Positions 50,090 through 61,319 of a DNA stretch of 64,000 bases are shown one piece after another (position 1 is the stretch's first letter; each line of letters begins with the position of its first letter). The notes under the pieces are model-generated. The model made no database searches and had not been told where the DNA came from. It saw only the letters and a list, made by a program, of their open reading frames with translations. The stretch covers positions 62,001-126,000 of the forward strand of contig JADNRY010000107.1 of NCBI GenBank assembly GCA_015501585.1, given 5' to 3'. This DNA is from Rhodocollybia butyracea (Eukaryota > Basidiomycota > Agaricomycetes > Agaricales > Omphalotaceae). The translations under genes were made by a program, and so were the position numbers.

Positions 50090-51360
50090 TACCATTTAAG
50101 CAGCCAGCGTTCTGCTGCATGGGATTTTTCACAAGGCCGAGGGCTGTAGAAGTTATTGTATGAGTTTGTGCGGTTATTTTGTTGGAAAGATAGAGAAAGA
50201 GACAAGGCCTAGCAGAGAGAGCTCAAGTAAATGGACCTTATATAAATTCTTCTTTCCTTCACTAGCATACTTAGGCCAAATTCATTCAATGATCAATTCA
50301 TTTTGAAACGACGTTTAATTGTCAACTCGGAAGGGGGCGTTGCGAGCGCAATGTCTTGAGGTACCAGTACTAGTAGCGTTAGCCAATACTGTGAATATCT
50401 GATGAAGTAGAAAACCCTGAGTTCAAGTAAACATTTGGTAGATACCATCTAGCAGATTTAGTGTAGGAGTATAGATAATGAACGCGAGACAGTAAAGAGC
50501 TATGGCAAAATAAGAAAAATGAGGACAACGTATTAAAATAAAAGGATAAATCAGAGTGTACGATAGGACACCGAATCATCGATATACTCTTCCATAACAC
50601 CCTTCATATCCAAGCTTGTCTGCGGACCGTATGAACACTCTCCCTCTTTTGAGCATTCTCCTTTATTTCCGCTGTCTGCATCCAACACACCACAGGTTGT
50701 CACAAACCTTATCTTTACCCGGCAAGATACCCAAGTCCCGTCGTCATCCGAAATCCCACGTCGCCAAAACTTAAACATCCCCGGATGCCACAGCACCTAA
50801 AAGCTACGCTCCTGATCCTTTCAAAAGGCTATCATATCGCAGAAGAATTGATGCGGGCCCTCCTGTAATCGAAGAATGATACTACGCTTGTGGAAGCCGG
50901 TGTGAGAGGAGACAACGAGAGGGGATATGACAAAGTCATAGGCGAGTGACTAGGCGAGGCACAGAGTCATCGGCGGGCGTAGTACGTAGAATTACGCCTC
51001 GTTTACGAAATCCAGTGAGAGAGGGGAAAGGAACGAGAGACAGGTGTAATGGACGAACTTGCTGAGAAAACGGAAATTGTACGAGCCAGCGAAGAAACAG
51101 TAAAAGGCAGAGGTGAACGCAAAAGCAAAGGTGAACGTCGAATAGTCCACAAGGAGGGGCGGAGCAAGTGCCGGTAAATTGCTTCCAGCTGAAGCGCTGA
51201 CATTGTGGAACATCGCGAGTTGTAGGAGGAGTCGAGGATCGGGCATTTGGAGGGCGGAGATCGAGTCGGAATGAGATTCTTCGTCTCCGCCCCTTGGAAT
51301 TCCAACTTCCACCTCCACATTATCCGGACTCACGAACGTAGAGCGACTGTTAAAAGGGTA
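50090..51360 (+). repeat. Segmental duplication D1, left copy
   Basis: Matches 54740-56440 in direct orientation. Landmarks are GTTCTGCTGCATGGGAT near 50110 (GCATTCTTCTGCATGGGAT near 54761), GAGTTCAAGTAAA, TTCTTCTTTCCTTCACTAG against TCTTCTTTCATACTTGG, CATTTTGAAACGACGTTTAATTG against GTTTGAAATGGCGTTTAATTG, GCTATCATATCGCAGAAGAA near 50830 against GCTATCATATTGCGGAAGAA near 55738, and CTTGGAATTCCAACTTCCACC near 51294 against TTAAAATTCCAACCTCCACA near 56396. The left copy lacks the F-box fragment found inside the right copy. Confidence 0.65.
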
Positions 51361-53279
51361 CACCGTCCACATGAGGTGTTTCCACTCAACCAAGGAAATT
51401 GCGAATACAAATGCGACGGATGGTATTAGGACCGTGTACTTCGTTATTCAAAGTCCCTGCAAAATGTATTCAGTCTTGGAAAACGATCAAACGTTCCTCC
51501 CTGCAACTCGAAAAGGAAGAGCTGAATCGGAGGCTACACCCATGGGGATAAGCGTAGCCTCGTCCTCAGAACTTCGTGATCTCGAGCTAAAGGGGGTGAG
51601 GGAGAGTAGAATTGGTACTTACTGATTTCGAGACCCAGGTTCGGAAGCATGTACCTCAGCCTGCAAAAGACGAATAGAATACCCGAGCTGCTGAGTCTGT
51701 TGTCAATCGTTCCATTTGGCACCGGTTAAAACGCCTTCAGAGTTTCGGGGATAAATGACTGAGAAGACAAAGGAGATGGGCTGAAATGATATAGAAACTA
51801 TCGGCACCGCATAAAACAAACAATCCCGAGTCTTTGGAAGAAAAGAAATAAGTGTACGCCCATGGGGTAGGCGTAGGCTACGCCGCTTAGAGTCTTCTTT
51901 CGGGTGCGGCAAAGGTTTTGGTGCAAAGATTGAGGGACTTACGGGTTTGGCAGGTTTGGATAATGAAGATATTTATCAGGCTGTTGGCCATCGATGGTAA
52001 AGAGTAACCGGCAGAGATAAATGATATAGATGAGCCGGAAATCACCAAGAAAAGAAAAGAAACTCACCAGTAACTAAGCCTTAAAGCTAAAGGTTTAAAC
52101 ACTTGACCGTTGACCGTTGACAGTTGAGCGAGACAGCCGATTTTCGAGAACAGTAGAATCCTTGAATATATACTTGAGTCCTGGAAGGAAAGGCCAGTAA
52201 GTTAGCAAATAATCACGTAGCAGAAGCTAACGCAAGCAAGACTTACCCGTAACAAGAGGCAGGAACTCTTGGTGACGGTGGTACGTTGAAGTTTTGAACA
52301 GCCTCATTGAGTCACGAGTTCATCATCCGATAGGCGCTTAATCGCCTGGAAGGATTTGGCACGAAACGCTCCAGTCACAGAAACAAAGTCTCCCTGTGTG
52401 CACTAATATACATCGCGAGCAGCGAACGAGAACACACAGTACAGATCAATCAATATTCAAGGACAAACGTTTCATATTAGCATCCAGCTCATTCCCTTTC
52501 TTTCTCTCTCTGGCTACTTATACACCACCAACGTAGACCCGTTCATTGAAAAGACCATCATATTGTGTAAGTATGTATGATGCGGGCCAGGGAATTGTGA
52601 AGAATCATCGGCAGGGGCAATGCTAATCTGGTGCGAGAGAGGAAGACGAGATGTGGGCGGAAGCTCTCGAGGCGATTGACGAGGAAGTGGACGGAGATTT
52701 GAAGTGGAGAATCATCGATGGGTGTAGTATTATGTATGACGCTCGCCAAACCCAGTGGCAGAGGAACGTGAGATGGATGCAAAAAGGAAGACGTAAATGC
52801 CTCAATGAGGCTGCGAAGCAGAGAATTGTCGGTGGGTGCGTCGAGAGAGGGAGAGGAAATGGGAGAGACAGTAGAAGAAGCTTTCGAAGGCGTAGATGAG
52901 GAAGAGGAGACGTAAATGGTTCGATGACTCGGACATGACACATGAAGTTACAGGGAACAACAACAGCAGTTAGTCGACACTGAGTACTGAGTACTGAGCG
53001 CTGAGCACTCGCTCCCACCTCCAATCTCAATCTCCCCACTTCGCCGCTAAGATTCCCTTCCCCAAAAACTACAGTCCTAACACAAAATTATCGACGGATG
53101 TGATTTACGCCTGTTGAACCCACTGAGAGAGGGAGAAAGGTGGGGGTATGTGAAAGAGAAGTTGTCGAGGAAGCAAATGTTGTTTGTAGAGTCTAGCAAC
53201 GTCGGAGGGGATCGGGTGAGCGAGTTCCTTCCCGAATCCTATCCTAATTCTTGTCAGGACGGCCACAGCCGGTAAGGCC
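51361..53279. other. Region without recognised genes
   Basis: Open frames exist (the longest is 52623-53039 on the minus strand, Ser/Pro-rich) but none shows a known domain. A short direct repeat, TGAGTACTGAGTACTGAG, lies near 52981-52998. Confidence 0.35.
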
Positions 53280-54340
53280 GGCATTCCTGTTCCCAAATAG
53301 CGCGGTAGACTGACGTCTCCACTACACCCTCCTGCTTCTTTGTCTCTCACTTCTAGGATGAGGGAAGGCAGTGGAAGTAGCCACTTGAACACGTTCATCG
53401 ACATCCCTAATGTGCATCGGTAACAAATGCATCATCGGTAGTTTCGTTCGGAATGTCGAGGGTTGTCAGTGAGAGGGCGAGTCGAATTTGAAAACAAGTT
53501 CCGATGAGTGTTTTTGAGCTGAGGTTCGGGTTGTTCGGAGAGGAGTTAAGTCGAAGTTAGAGTAGATGTGGCCCTTTGAAAAGGGGTCTGCGATTGTCAT
53601 CAACGTAGAGAGTTCACGGAGTAGAGAAGACGAGGGCCGAGGTCGTGCAATAAGAAAGCCGGATCGAGAAAAGTCAAGTTCTGCGGGTCTATATCTTCCT
53701 CTCCTCCTTCCTCTCCTTATAGTTCACCTCCACTTCCTGTCTCCTTTTCTATCCAGTGCCGCACAGAACACTCGAGCTAAGCCGATCCCTATCTCAGGTC
53801 TCGGCGACGTCCAGACTCACAAACGTAGATCGAGGTCGAAGAACATCTTTCGAAGTTTGCTCGGCGCAGTTTGTCGGTTGAATTGGTGAACAACGTTCAA
53901 GACTGGGAGCGGAAGCACTAGCACCGTGACGGAGATGCACTACAAGCCGGGGCCAGGGTAGAACGTGTTTACACTCTGTAAAATGCAGGGATTCGTCGAG
54001 TTGGTTCTCCATTGCAGTGTTGCGGCGTCGTGTATCCCGGACCCGACAATTCGAGGGAAGAGGAAGAGGCCGGGAAAGAGAACGAATGTCGAATGTGCAT
54101 GCGATAGATGACGCATGACGCGTGACGCATAGGATGCAACCATTTCGTGCAATAAACTGTAACTCGGAACAGACAACTGAAGTCGGGCGCATGTGCCAGC
54201 AATCATCCCAACGTCTGTGCATGTTCTGTACCGAAGCTCGAGCAACCAGCGTTAGATCCGCGGCACGGTATGATTTTCGAGGACAAGGACCTTAGAGCAG
54301 GAGCACGAAGTGTACGACAAGCCACAGCAGAGTACAGCGT
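53280..54340 (+). repeat. Segmental duplication D2, left copy
   Basis: Matches 61320-63310 directly, the right copy being interrupted. Landmarks are CTTCTAGG.TGAGG near 53350, GGTTCGGGTTGTTCGG near 53524, GAGTAGAGAAGA near 53620, TCTATATCTTCCTCTCCTC near 53689 (62760), GACTCACAAACGTAGA near 53813 (ACTCACAGACGTGGAA near 62865), TACAAGCC..GGC near 53941 (62932), CGACAATTCGAGGGAAGAGG near 54043 (63022) and GAAGCTCGAGCAACC near 54233 (63193). No intact gene lies in either copy. Confidence 0.7.
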
Positions 54341-54739
54341 GAACGAATGATAACCGGTTCGTCAAGATGGCTCTCTGAAGCGTGTCCGAGGGGTATCTGA
54401 GTTTGGAAGGGGACGGTCCTAAGTTTGAGGGGAAGGGAACGGGAACGGGCGGAGGCAGGGAAAGGAAATGAACGCCAGATGCGATAGAGAGTGTACCTCT
54501 AGAATGAACGGCCTTTTTCGTGTAGTAGAGCAGCAGCCTCGACTACAACTTTACCGTCTACACGAGGATCCGCACCCATCTGCTCTATATCCAGAAGCTT
54601 GTGCAACCGACGTTCTGTGCTGCATGGGAAAGGATTCCGTGAAAAAGCACAAGCTGACATCGTCAATCGCAGTCGAATAGGAGCGGGACAGAACCTATAT
54701 ATCGCAATCGGGATTATTAAAGCTGTAGTTCAAAGGCTC

Positions 54740-56440
54740 GGGCGTACCATTGAGCAGCGAGCATTCTTCTGCATGGGATATTTTACAAGACTGAGGACCC
54801 AAAAAAAGTTCCTTGTCGGAAAGAAAGGAATTAGACGAGACCTGTAGCAGCGAGGATTATCAAACTAGCAGAAAGCTCTGAGTTCAAGTAAACGTACCTT
54901 ATACACCACCTCGAATCTTCTTTCATACTTGGGCTGAATTTATTCGATGATCCATCCCATTTGCGTTTGAAATGGCGTTTAATTGGCGGAACATTCGGCT
55001 CAGAAAGGGTATTGCGAGCCTGACGTCTCGAGATACAGTATTACTGTGTTTTTATTGCCAGTGCGTGCGAGTCCTAGTCATGGTCGACGTTCAAAGAAAA
55101 CAAAGCGGAATTACGGACCGCTTGGGCGTCTAAATACCTCTCGTCGTTGATCGATGCCTCGTTCGTCTTGCGGTGGAAACACCTTCATTCCTCGCGTACC
55201 TGTGGAACTTCCCAGATTACACAACAGATTGCGGGCGGGATCTGGACCTGTATCTGTCATGAACTCGCCTCAGTCCTCCAAAACATTGAACGGAGACCTC
55301 GAGGATTATGCAGCAGAAATTTCCCGCCTTGGACAGGAGAAGGAGCGCTTGGAGCGCTACGCGACTCAACTATGGTCTCTGAATTCGCCGTTTCGAAAGG
55401 TTCCCGACGACATTCTACGGCACATCTTTAATAATAGCGGTGATAGTATGAATGGTTTTCAGGTCGTCAATCTTGAGTGCAGGCTGCCCATGGATACTTC
55501 ACAGGCTCTCATGAGTAAACCTGCGATGGTCATTAGCTCAGTCTGTTCGCGTTGGCGGAGAAATGTGCTCTCCATGCCTGCGTTATGGTCCCGAGTATCG
55601 TTATACTTAAGATGGATACTGCGAGCGACACTATGTACCTGAGTCAAAGTCCCGCCTCGCCAAAGCTCAAACATCCCCTGCAGATCCCCTGGTACCTGCG
55701 ACAACGCCTAAACCTACGCTTCCGATCCCTCCACAATGCTATCATATTGCGGAAGAATTGATGCCGGACCTCTGGTAAAGAAAAGAAGAATTATCGGAGG
55801 GTCTGAATTCTGGTCCCAAACGTACATGGATCCTGGCACTTCGACCATTCCTACACCTCCGGCACCTCTCACGATCGGAATGCCCACAACGCCCGATTTT
55901 CCATACTCTTCATCGGACGCTAGTTCGAGTGGAGTACCTTGTTTATTCGTTCCAACTGATGCTGGAAGATATTGACCAAGCTGTTCTTGGGAGAAGACTA
56001 AAGTTTGGACAACACGTCGAGATTAGGGATAAGAGCAGAGGCAAAAGGAAAGGAAAGAACGTCAAGTACAAAATAGTGTATTCCCGCAATAGACTTTCCA
56101 GGAATGAAAAAGTCACAGTATGCGACTGACCCATGTACGGAACACCATCCCTGTTTTGTGTTCTGCTAGGAGCTACTTCCAGCTGACGGTTTGGGAACAT
56201 CGAATCGCCCACAGGAGAGAAGTGGAGTTCGGAGACGAGTCCCTGTGAGTTTTCCTCCAGCTGACATTGTGGAACCTTGTGAATTGTAGGAGGAATCAAG
56301 GGATTGGCGTCTGGAGAATGGAGATCGAGTGGGATTCCAAACGTCGGATCTGGAAGAATGGGATTCTGGAAAGGGTCTATCTTCGTCTCCGTCCCTTAAA
56401 ATTCCAACCTCCACATCCACAACCTCGGTGTATCCTTCAC
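54740..56440 (+). repeat. Segmental duplication D1, right copy
   Basis: Counterpart of 50090-51360, about 400 bp longer. Most of the extra length is the F-box fragment at 55154-55642, so either that fragment was inserted here or it was lost from the left copy. Confidence 0.65.
55154..55642 (+). pseudogene. F-box protein fragment, third copy
   Basis: Clear relative of the F-box pair at 6.5-10.4 kb. Same N-terminus (MPRSSCGGNTFIPRV), coiled-coil region (DLEDYAAEISRLGQEKERLE) and F-box (NSPFRKVPDDILRHIFNN, VCSRWRRNVLSMPALWSRVS). After WSRVSLYLRW the similarity stops and the frame ends within 12 residues. Following bases belong to duplicated DNA of other origin (D1). The leucine-rich half is therefore missing and this is a truncated gene 45 kb from the intact copy, in the opposite orientation. 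A short product with an F-box but no substrate domain is conceivable but unlikely to be selected. Confidence 0.8.
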
Positions 56441-57224
56441 TTGATATATCCTGGACGACGGGCACGCATCCCTGCATCTGTCCAACAGAAGCTCTACCAG
56501 ACTCTAGCAACCGCAACTAGCGTTACGGGATGTTGTTTGAGAGCGAGGGTGGTAGAAGTTGTAGAAATGTGGGCTTTTGTTGGAAAGACAAAGAGATAGG
56601 ATTATATTTCTCAATATATGTCGTCAGAATGCAAGAAAGTCGACAGAACTTATGTCGCGATTGTAGTTGTAGAGGCTGGGACCAGACGAAGAGACGAGAG
56701 TAAAGCAATGATGATTTAATATTAGGTTAGTATGTACAGATATAGTAGAAGGCCTGGACATACCTCATATAGCGCACCTCGCATCTACTTTGCTTCAAAC
56801 TGGTTCGTCCCGCTGTTCAATTAGTTTGTTGCGGTTTTTGTTCTGCTTTCTATGAGAAGATGTCTGAGTATCAGCAGTTGAGGTCAGAAGGCAGAAGAAC
56901 AACTACGCAACGCAAATAAGAAAAGATGTTGAACAACAAATGATAGGAAACGGTAGCGGCCAGAGAACAGAAGTAGACGTGCACACTGCACATCTATAGC
57001 AAGAATCGAGTTCAATCGGAAGGAAAACTTACCGCGTACCATAGACTTTATTCCAACTTCCGCCAAAGTTTTTGGACTTTTGTGATCAAGTACCGCAGGT
57101 TCGAATATCTTGTACATTTGAGATTAGATTGCGAGTGTGGTATTGTGGGAGGCAAGCGTGTCAACGTATTCAGAGCATGAGAGGTCCCTATATCAGCGTC
57201 AACGGCATGAAGGTCTTGATTTTA
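56441..57224. other. Region without recognised genes
   Basis: Short frames only; no motif, repeat or RNA structure recognised. Confidence 0.35.
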
Positions 57225-58140
57225 TGAGAGTTTCGGTGAGAGGCAGAAGGTTGCCAGATGGATGCAGCGATAAAACCACGATCACACTTGAAACGGGCGC
57301 TTGACTGTTCAATTTGAGCGCTTAACTCTTTCTATGTTTTCACTGTTGCCGCTACAACCTCTTTAACTCTTTTCTGCGCATCCAAGAAACGGCTTTGGCT
57401 CTTTCTCTGGAGATTTGCTACTACTCGCAAGGTGATACGGTTCTCAGTGCGTTCGTCGCCACATACTAAAGATCGCACTATTGCAGACATTTACCCTTGA
57501 AACTTGGCAAACCATTTGCGTGGTTCAACAACAGTACATACATCTGCATTTTTCCAACCTTCGCTACACTCGCACTTCTTTTGAAAGATATTCCGATAGG
57601 CAGCCCCCACCACAGCACGCCAGTTTCTTGAGAGTTTGGAACAGCATACGCTATCGAAATCAACGTTCGTTCACCTCCATTGGCTCTAGCTCTTCCGCTG
57701 TCTCTTTCTCTTCCCCTTGTTGTGTTCGTTCTGCTCCAGTATGATCATAAGCGCGCCAAAATAATGCCTGATCCGGTCCACTGAATTTGACCGGGTCACT
57801 ACGCTACGCTGGTCTGACTTCAAAAATCTGTTGCGTTCATACAGGTGGATAGTCTGGATATCGCCCAAGAGCCGAGATAGAGATCCTGTCCCGGCTCTGC
57901 TCAAGCGTTCTGTGCAGCGGTGAATGGAGGCATAGCAAATTCAGCCCAGGCCGCGAAAGAGGTGAAAAATTCTGAAGAACTGAAAGGGCATCAAAGGCGC
58001 TGAAGTCGTGGAGATAATGCAGTTGTAGAGGGCATATGGAAGTAAATCTCGCTCCACAGTACCTCCGTTTCTTTCTATTCTTGAAACACTGTTCTAACAA
58101 TTTGACTAGTACAAGATTTTTTTTTCTTTTGCTCTTCTTC
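57225..58140 (-). repeat. Dispersed repeat, right copy
   Basis: Reverse-oriented match to 11270-12110. It keeps all shared landmarks and contains extra short segments such as the stretch around 57500-57540 absent from the left copy. A minus-strand frame (58208-57837, VAKKSKRKKNLVLVKLLEQC onward) is partly alignable with the left copy's LQKRGKIVRIECSIDRKKRT, so this may derive from a basic protein. The frame is not preserved further. Confidence 0.7.
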
Positions 58141-60029
58141 GCAACAGTATCCCGGTATCCATCCTTCTGGCTCATATCTTCCGGGAGATGAAGAGGTGTA
58201 TTGGGCATTGAGAGGTCATGGAGATGAAGGACGCGTGCCTAGAGGGTCAGAGAAGCGTTAATTTTGTTCGACCCGATACGTGTATCCATGGTGTTTTAAA
58301 AAACATCAATAGTGCGTTCTCCATCAACACTCCTTTATCATGCTCTGACCTTTTCACAGATCTCTTTCCTCTGGATGTTTGATCTTTTTGCTGAGAAAAC
58401 TAGCGTGTTCACGGTCAGGCAACTCTGCATTTCTTGCATCTTTCATTTCTGATTTCGCTCATGTTGCCTCCTCGGCAGTTACTTCCCTTGCCACCTTAGC
58501 GGTAGCAACTACGGTGCTGCCTGCGCTGCTTGTGAATACGTTGTTAATCCGTCTCGCCCAACCAATGTACTATGATCGAACAAATCTAAAACTTACGCTC
58601 AGTACACGTGTGCGACACACATACACAACGAATCAAACGTACGTATGCTGATCTTTGTGCTTCCTGGGTGATACTGACGTATATCCTTCCTAGTCATGCT
58701 TTCCGCCTTTCACTCCTCTGGATACTCATTTATCCGTCTAGAGTATGGGACCTGCATGTTGTGTAGTCCCCGGTCGGACCTCTAGTGTGCATGACGAGAC
58801 ATGGGTATCTCCTCGCTTCGAAGACACTTTCAGCTTACGTTTTTTGATATCTCAGATACATTTGGTTGCCAAAGTATCTACGTCCTTGGCCGTCTTGGAT
58901 ATGCCCGTAAGTATCGCGTCTCCTTTCCCGCTCTCCTTGTGTCATTGTTGAAGTGAACTCACTCATTTACCTCCTACACTTCTCGCAGTATGCACAAACA
59001 TTAGCACCCACGCCGCAGACTTCCCAACTTCCCAAGATAACCATCGGAGGCGTAACAGCCTTGTGATTTCGTTCACTCCTTACTTATGGCCTCCCTCCCT
59101 TCCTCGTCGACTGGGCGGTGGCGTCCAACACATTGGCCTAGGTGCTCGCGCGCTGGAGACGGGGCTATACCATGTTTGCTAAGCTCGAGGCTCTCGCACC
59201 AATCGTTACGCTTATCGGGGAAAGCATCTTGTGAAGAAGCTCTGTGTTGTCGCTACAGATGTTGGTGGGGAGGTGGATGCACCGAGGAAGGAAGGAAGGG
59301 AGAGAGGACGGCGTCAAGGAAACCGTTTTTGGTTAAACTTTGGCATTGATGCAGTTGGGCTATTGGTTTTCGCTGCTGGGTGGGTGTGTTTGTTGCTTCC
59401 GTTAGTCTATTTTTCTGTAACTCGCCCACTCCGCTAAACGCTGTCTTCACATTGTAGTTTCACTCTTGTCACTTACTCTCTCTCTCACTCGGAACTCCCT
59501 CAACATGGTCCTTTACGAAGCGTGTATCACGAATATACTGTTTCCAAGGACATTCCTCAAGAACCAGCCAATCTTTTCACCACGTTCATTGCATCTTCAG
59601 TATACCGGGATTGGGATCGGATGGACCTCAAGTTTAGCTGCATACGGAGGCGGCGTCGCCCACTCCATATCCTAGGAACCCACCACAACACTTGTTGGTT
59701 ACACTCCGCTCGCCTCTTAATCAACAAAGTTTTAGCGTGTAAAATAAGTTCTGGTAGAGAGCTACGAAATGGAGCAATAGTGGCCGCGAACCTTGTACAG
59801 AAGATGGTCCAGAAGCTGGGGTGGGTTACGCTACTTTAGCTACTGGTTGTGACGACAGAAAGTGAACCTGGGAGCAATGTGTATTCTTGGGAAAAGAGGC
59901 ACATTGGGAGCACCGACGTATGCGTTGAGCGGAATGAACATCATTCTGCGATTAAATATTGGTTGAGGCTGGGGTGACAATTCTGTCAGAGGACACGTCG
60001 GTGGGGGTAGACATCTTGAGCGCTAGAAC
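58141..60029. other. Region without recognised genes
   Basis: Several plus-strand frames and splice-like sites occur (for example donor GTACGTATG near 58639 and GTAAGTATCG near 58909), so a spliced gene is possible. No domain was recognised and the frames do not join convincingly. Confidence 0.3.
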
Positions 60030-60690
60030 TCTCCTACAGTCGACAACGCAAGCTTGCAACTCTCAAATTCGCTTAGCTATGCTTCCACAATCTATCGTTG
60101 ATCACAGCACCCAATTCTTCGAACTCAATACCATGCGTATGAGCCACCTCCGCAACGATAAACGCGTTGTACGCGTGAACTAGTCTGAGTAGAAACCTAA
60201 CGTGGCTCTGGTGAGATTCCAACTCTAGTTCATGGGACCGGTCCTAATAAAATGATTTCTCTGTTTCCAGAATTCTCCTGCCTGCATGAACGGACCGTGG
60301 AGTCCCTCGCTTCGAGACCCAAGTATTTGCTTAGCTATACGTTCCGCCTTCATCGGCGTTGATGATGTATCCTCCAAGTCGCAGCTCTTTCCGTGGATCG
60401 ACTTCCCTCACTGCAATCCCATAGGTATGGACCATCTCCGTATGGACCATCTCCGCAATGCCAGTGCCAAGCGCCAAGTTCTGAATGCTAGATGGTATAT
60501 GATCGGAACTACGTGGCCCTGGTGAGCTTTCGTCCGTTCACGAAATTGGTCCTAATAAATGTTTCGTCTTATTCTAGAATTCTATCTCAGCATGAGTGGC
60601 GCCAGCAACGCATTCTCCTAGCCATGCCTCCAGTGCTCATCGTGGATGGCAACACGTCCAAGTTTCCCGATTCTACATTTTCTAGAAAGA
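60030..60690 (+). repeat. Three diverged tandem units of about 270 bp
   Basis: Units begin near 60045, 60310 and 60600. Each contains a CTTAGCTAT(G/A)C or CCTAGCCATGCC core (60081, 60330, 60616), then a GTTGAT/GTGGAT segment. Units 1 and 2 then have a CCACCTCCGCAAC / CCATCTCCGCAAT segment, GTGGC(T/C)CTGGTGAG and GGTCCTAATAAA followed by a TTTCCAG or TTCTAG end. Each unit thus seems to hold an exon-like block ending in a GTGAG donor and an intron-like tail. A further small tandem (TATGGACCATCTCCG twice) is at about 60427-60453. Function unknown. Confidence 0.5.
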
Positions 60691-61319
60691 TATGGGGCGG
60701 GCTTATGTTCGCCGCCTCCATATGCAATTAGGAATTCGGCGGCAGGGTTCAATAGGAATGTCCATACAGCGTCGTGGATGGCTATGCTGATATTCGAGTT
60801 ATACAGCTTCTGGTCGTCTGCTCCAGATCCCGGGATTTCCTTTCCCTGGTCTCCCAGCACTATAAGAGCAGCTTTTGCGCTTGGGTGGAGGGCGATTCTA
60901 AAGTTGGGAATGGGTTTCCGAGTGTTTCGTAGCAGGAAAACTAAGAAGGTAGCCAAGACGTTGGCATTCTGGTCCATACTGCTTTTTTCTTGTAATCTAC
61001 GAAAGGGCATAGTGCGAATTTCACTGGACAAATCTGAATATTTAAATACTTGAAAACAATAAGAGCTTACCTTGGGCGTAGAGAGCGGATCCAACGTCGA
61101 ACAGTAGTGCCCAAGCTCTCGAGTTTGGGAATAATGTACCAGTAGTAGAAATGAGCGCCTTGGACAATACGATAATAGTCGGGCTCGTCGGAAGGAAGAG
61201 GAATGAGAGCAGATACTCGAACATCTTCAAAAACAGTGCCTTCAATGATTTCGTTCCAACGAAATTCATTGTAGACCTAGATATATACGGAGGTGGCGAA
61301 TGCATGCCCGCCAGCTTCA

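Noticed and set aside
50399..50414. CTGATGA...GAAA on the plus strand, resembling a second hammerhead core
   Set aside because: Only four bases separate the two boxes, so stem II cannot form, and no flanking strands pair as stems I or III.
53566..53889. A 107-codon plus-strand frame
   Set aside because: It lies within D2 and its counterpart at 61.6-62.9 kb has no matching frame; treated as non-coding duplicated DNA.
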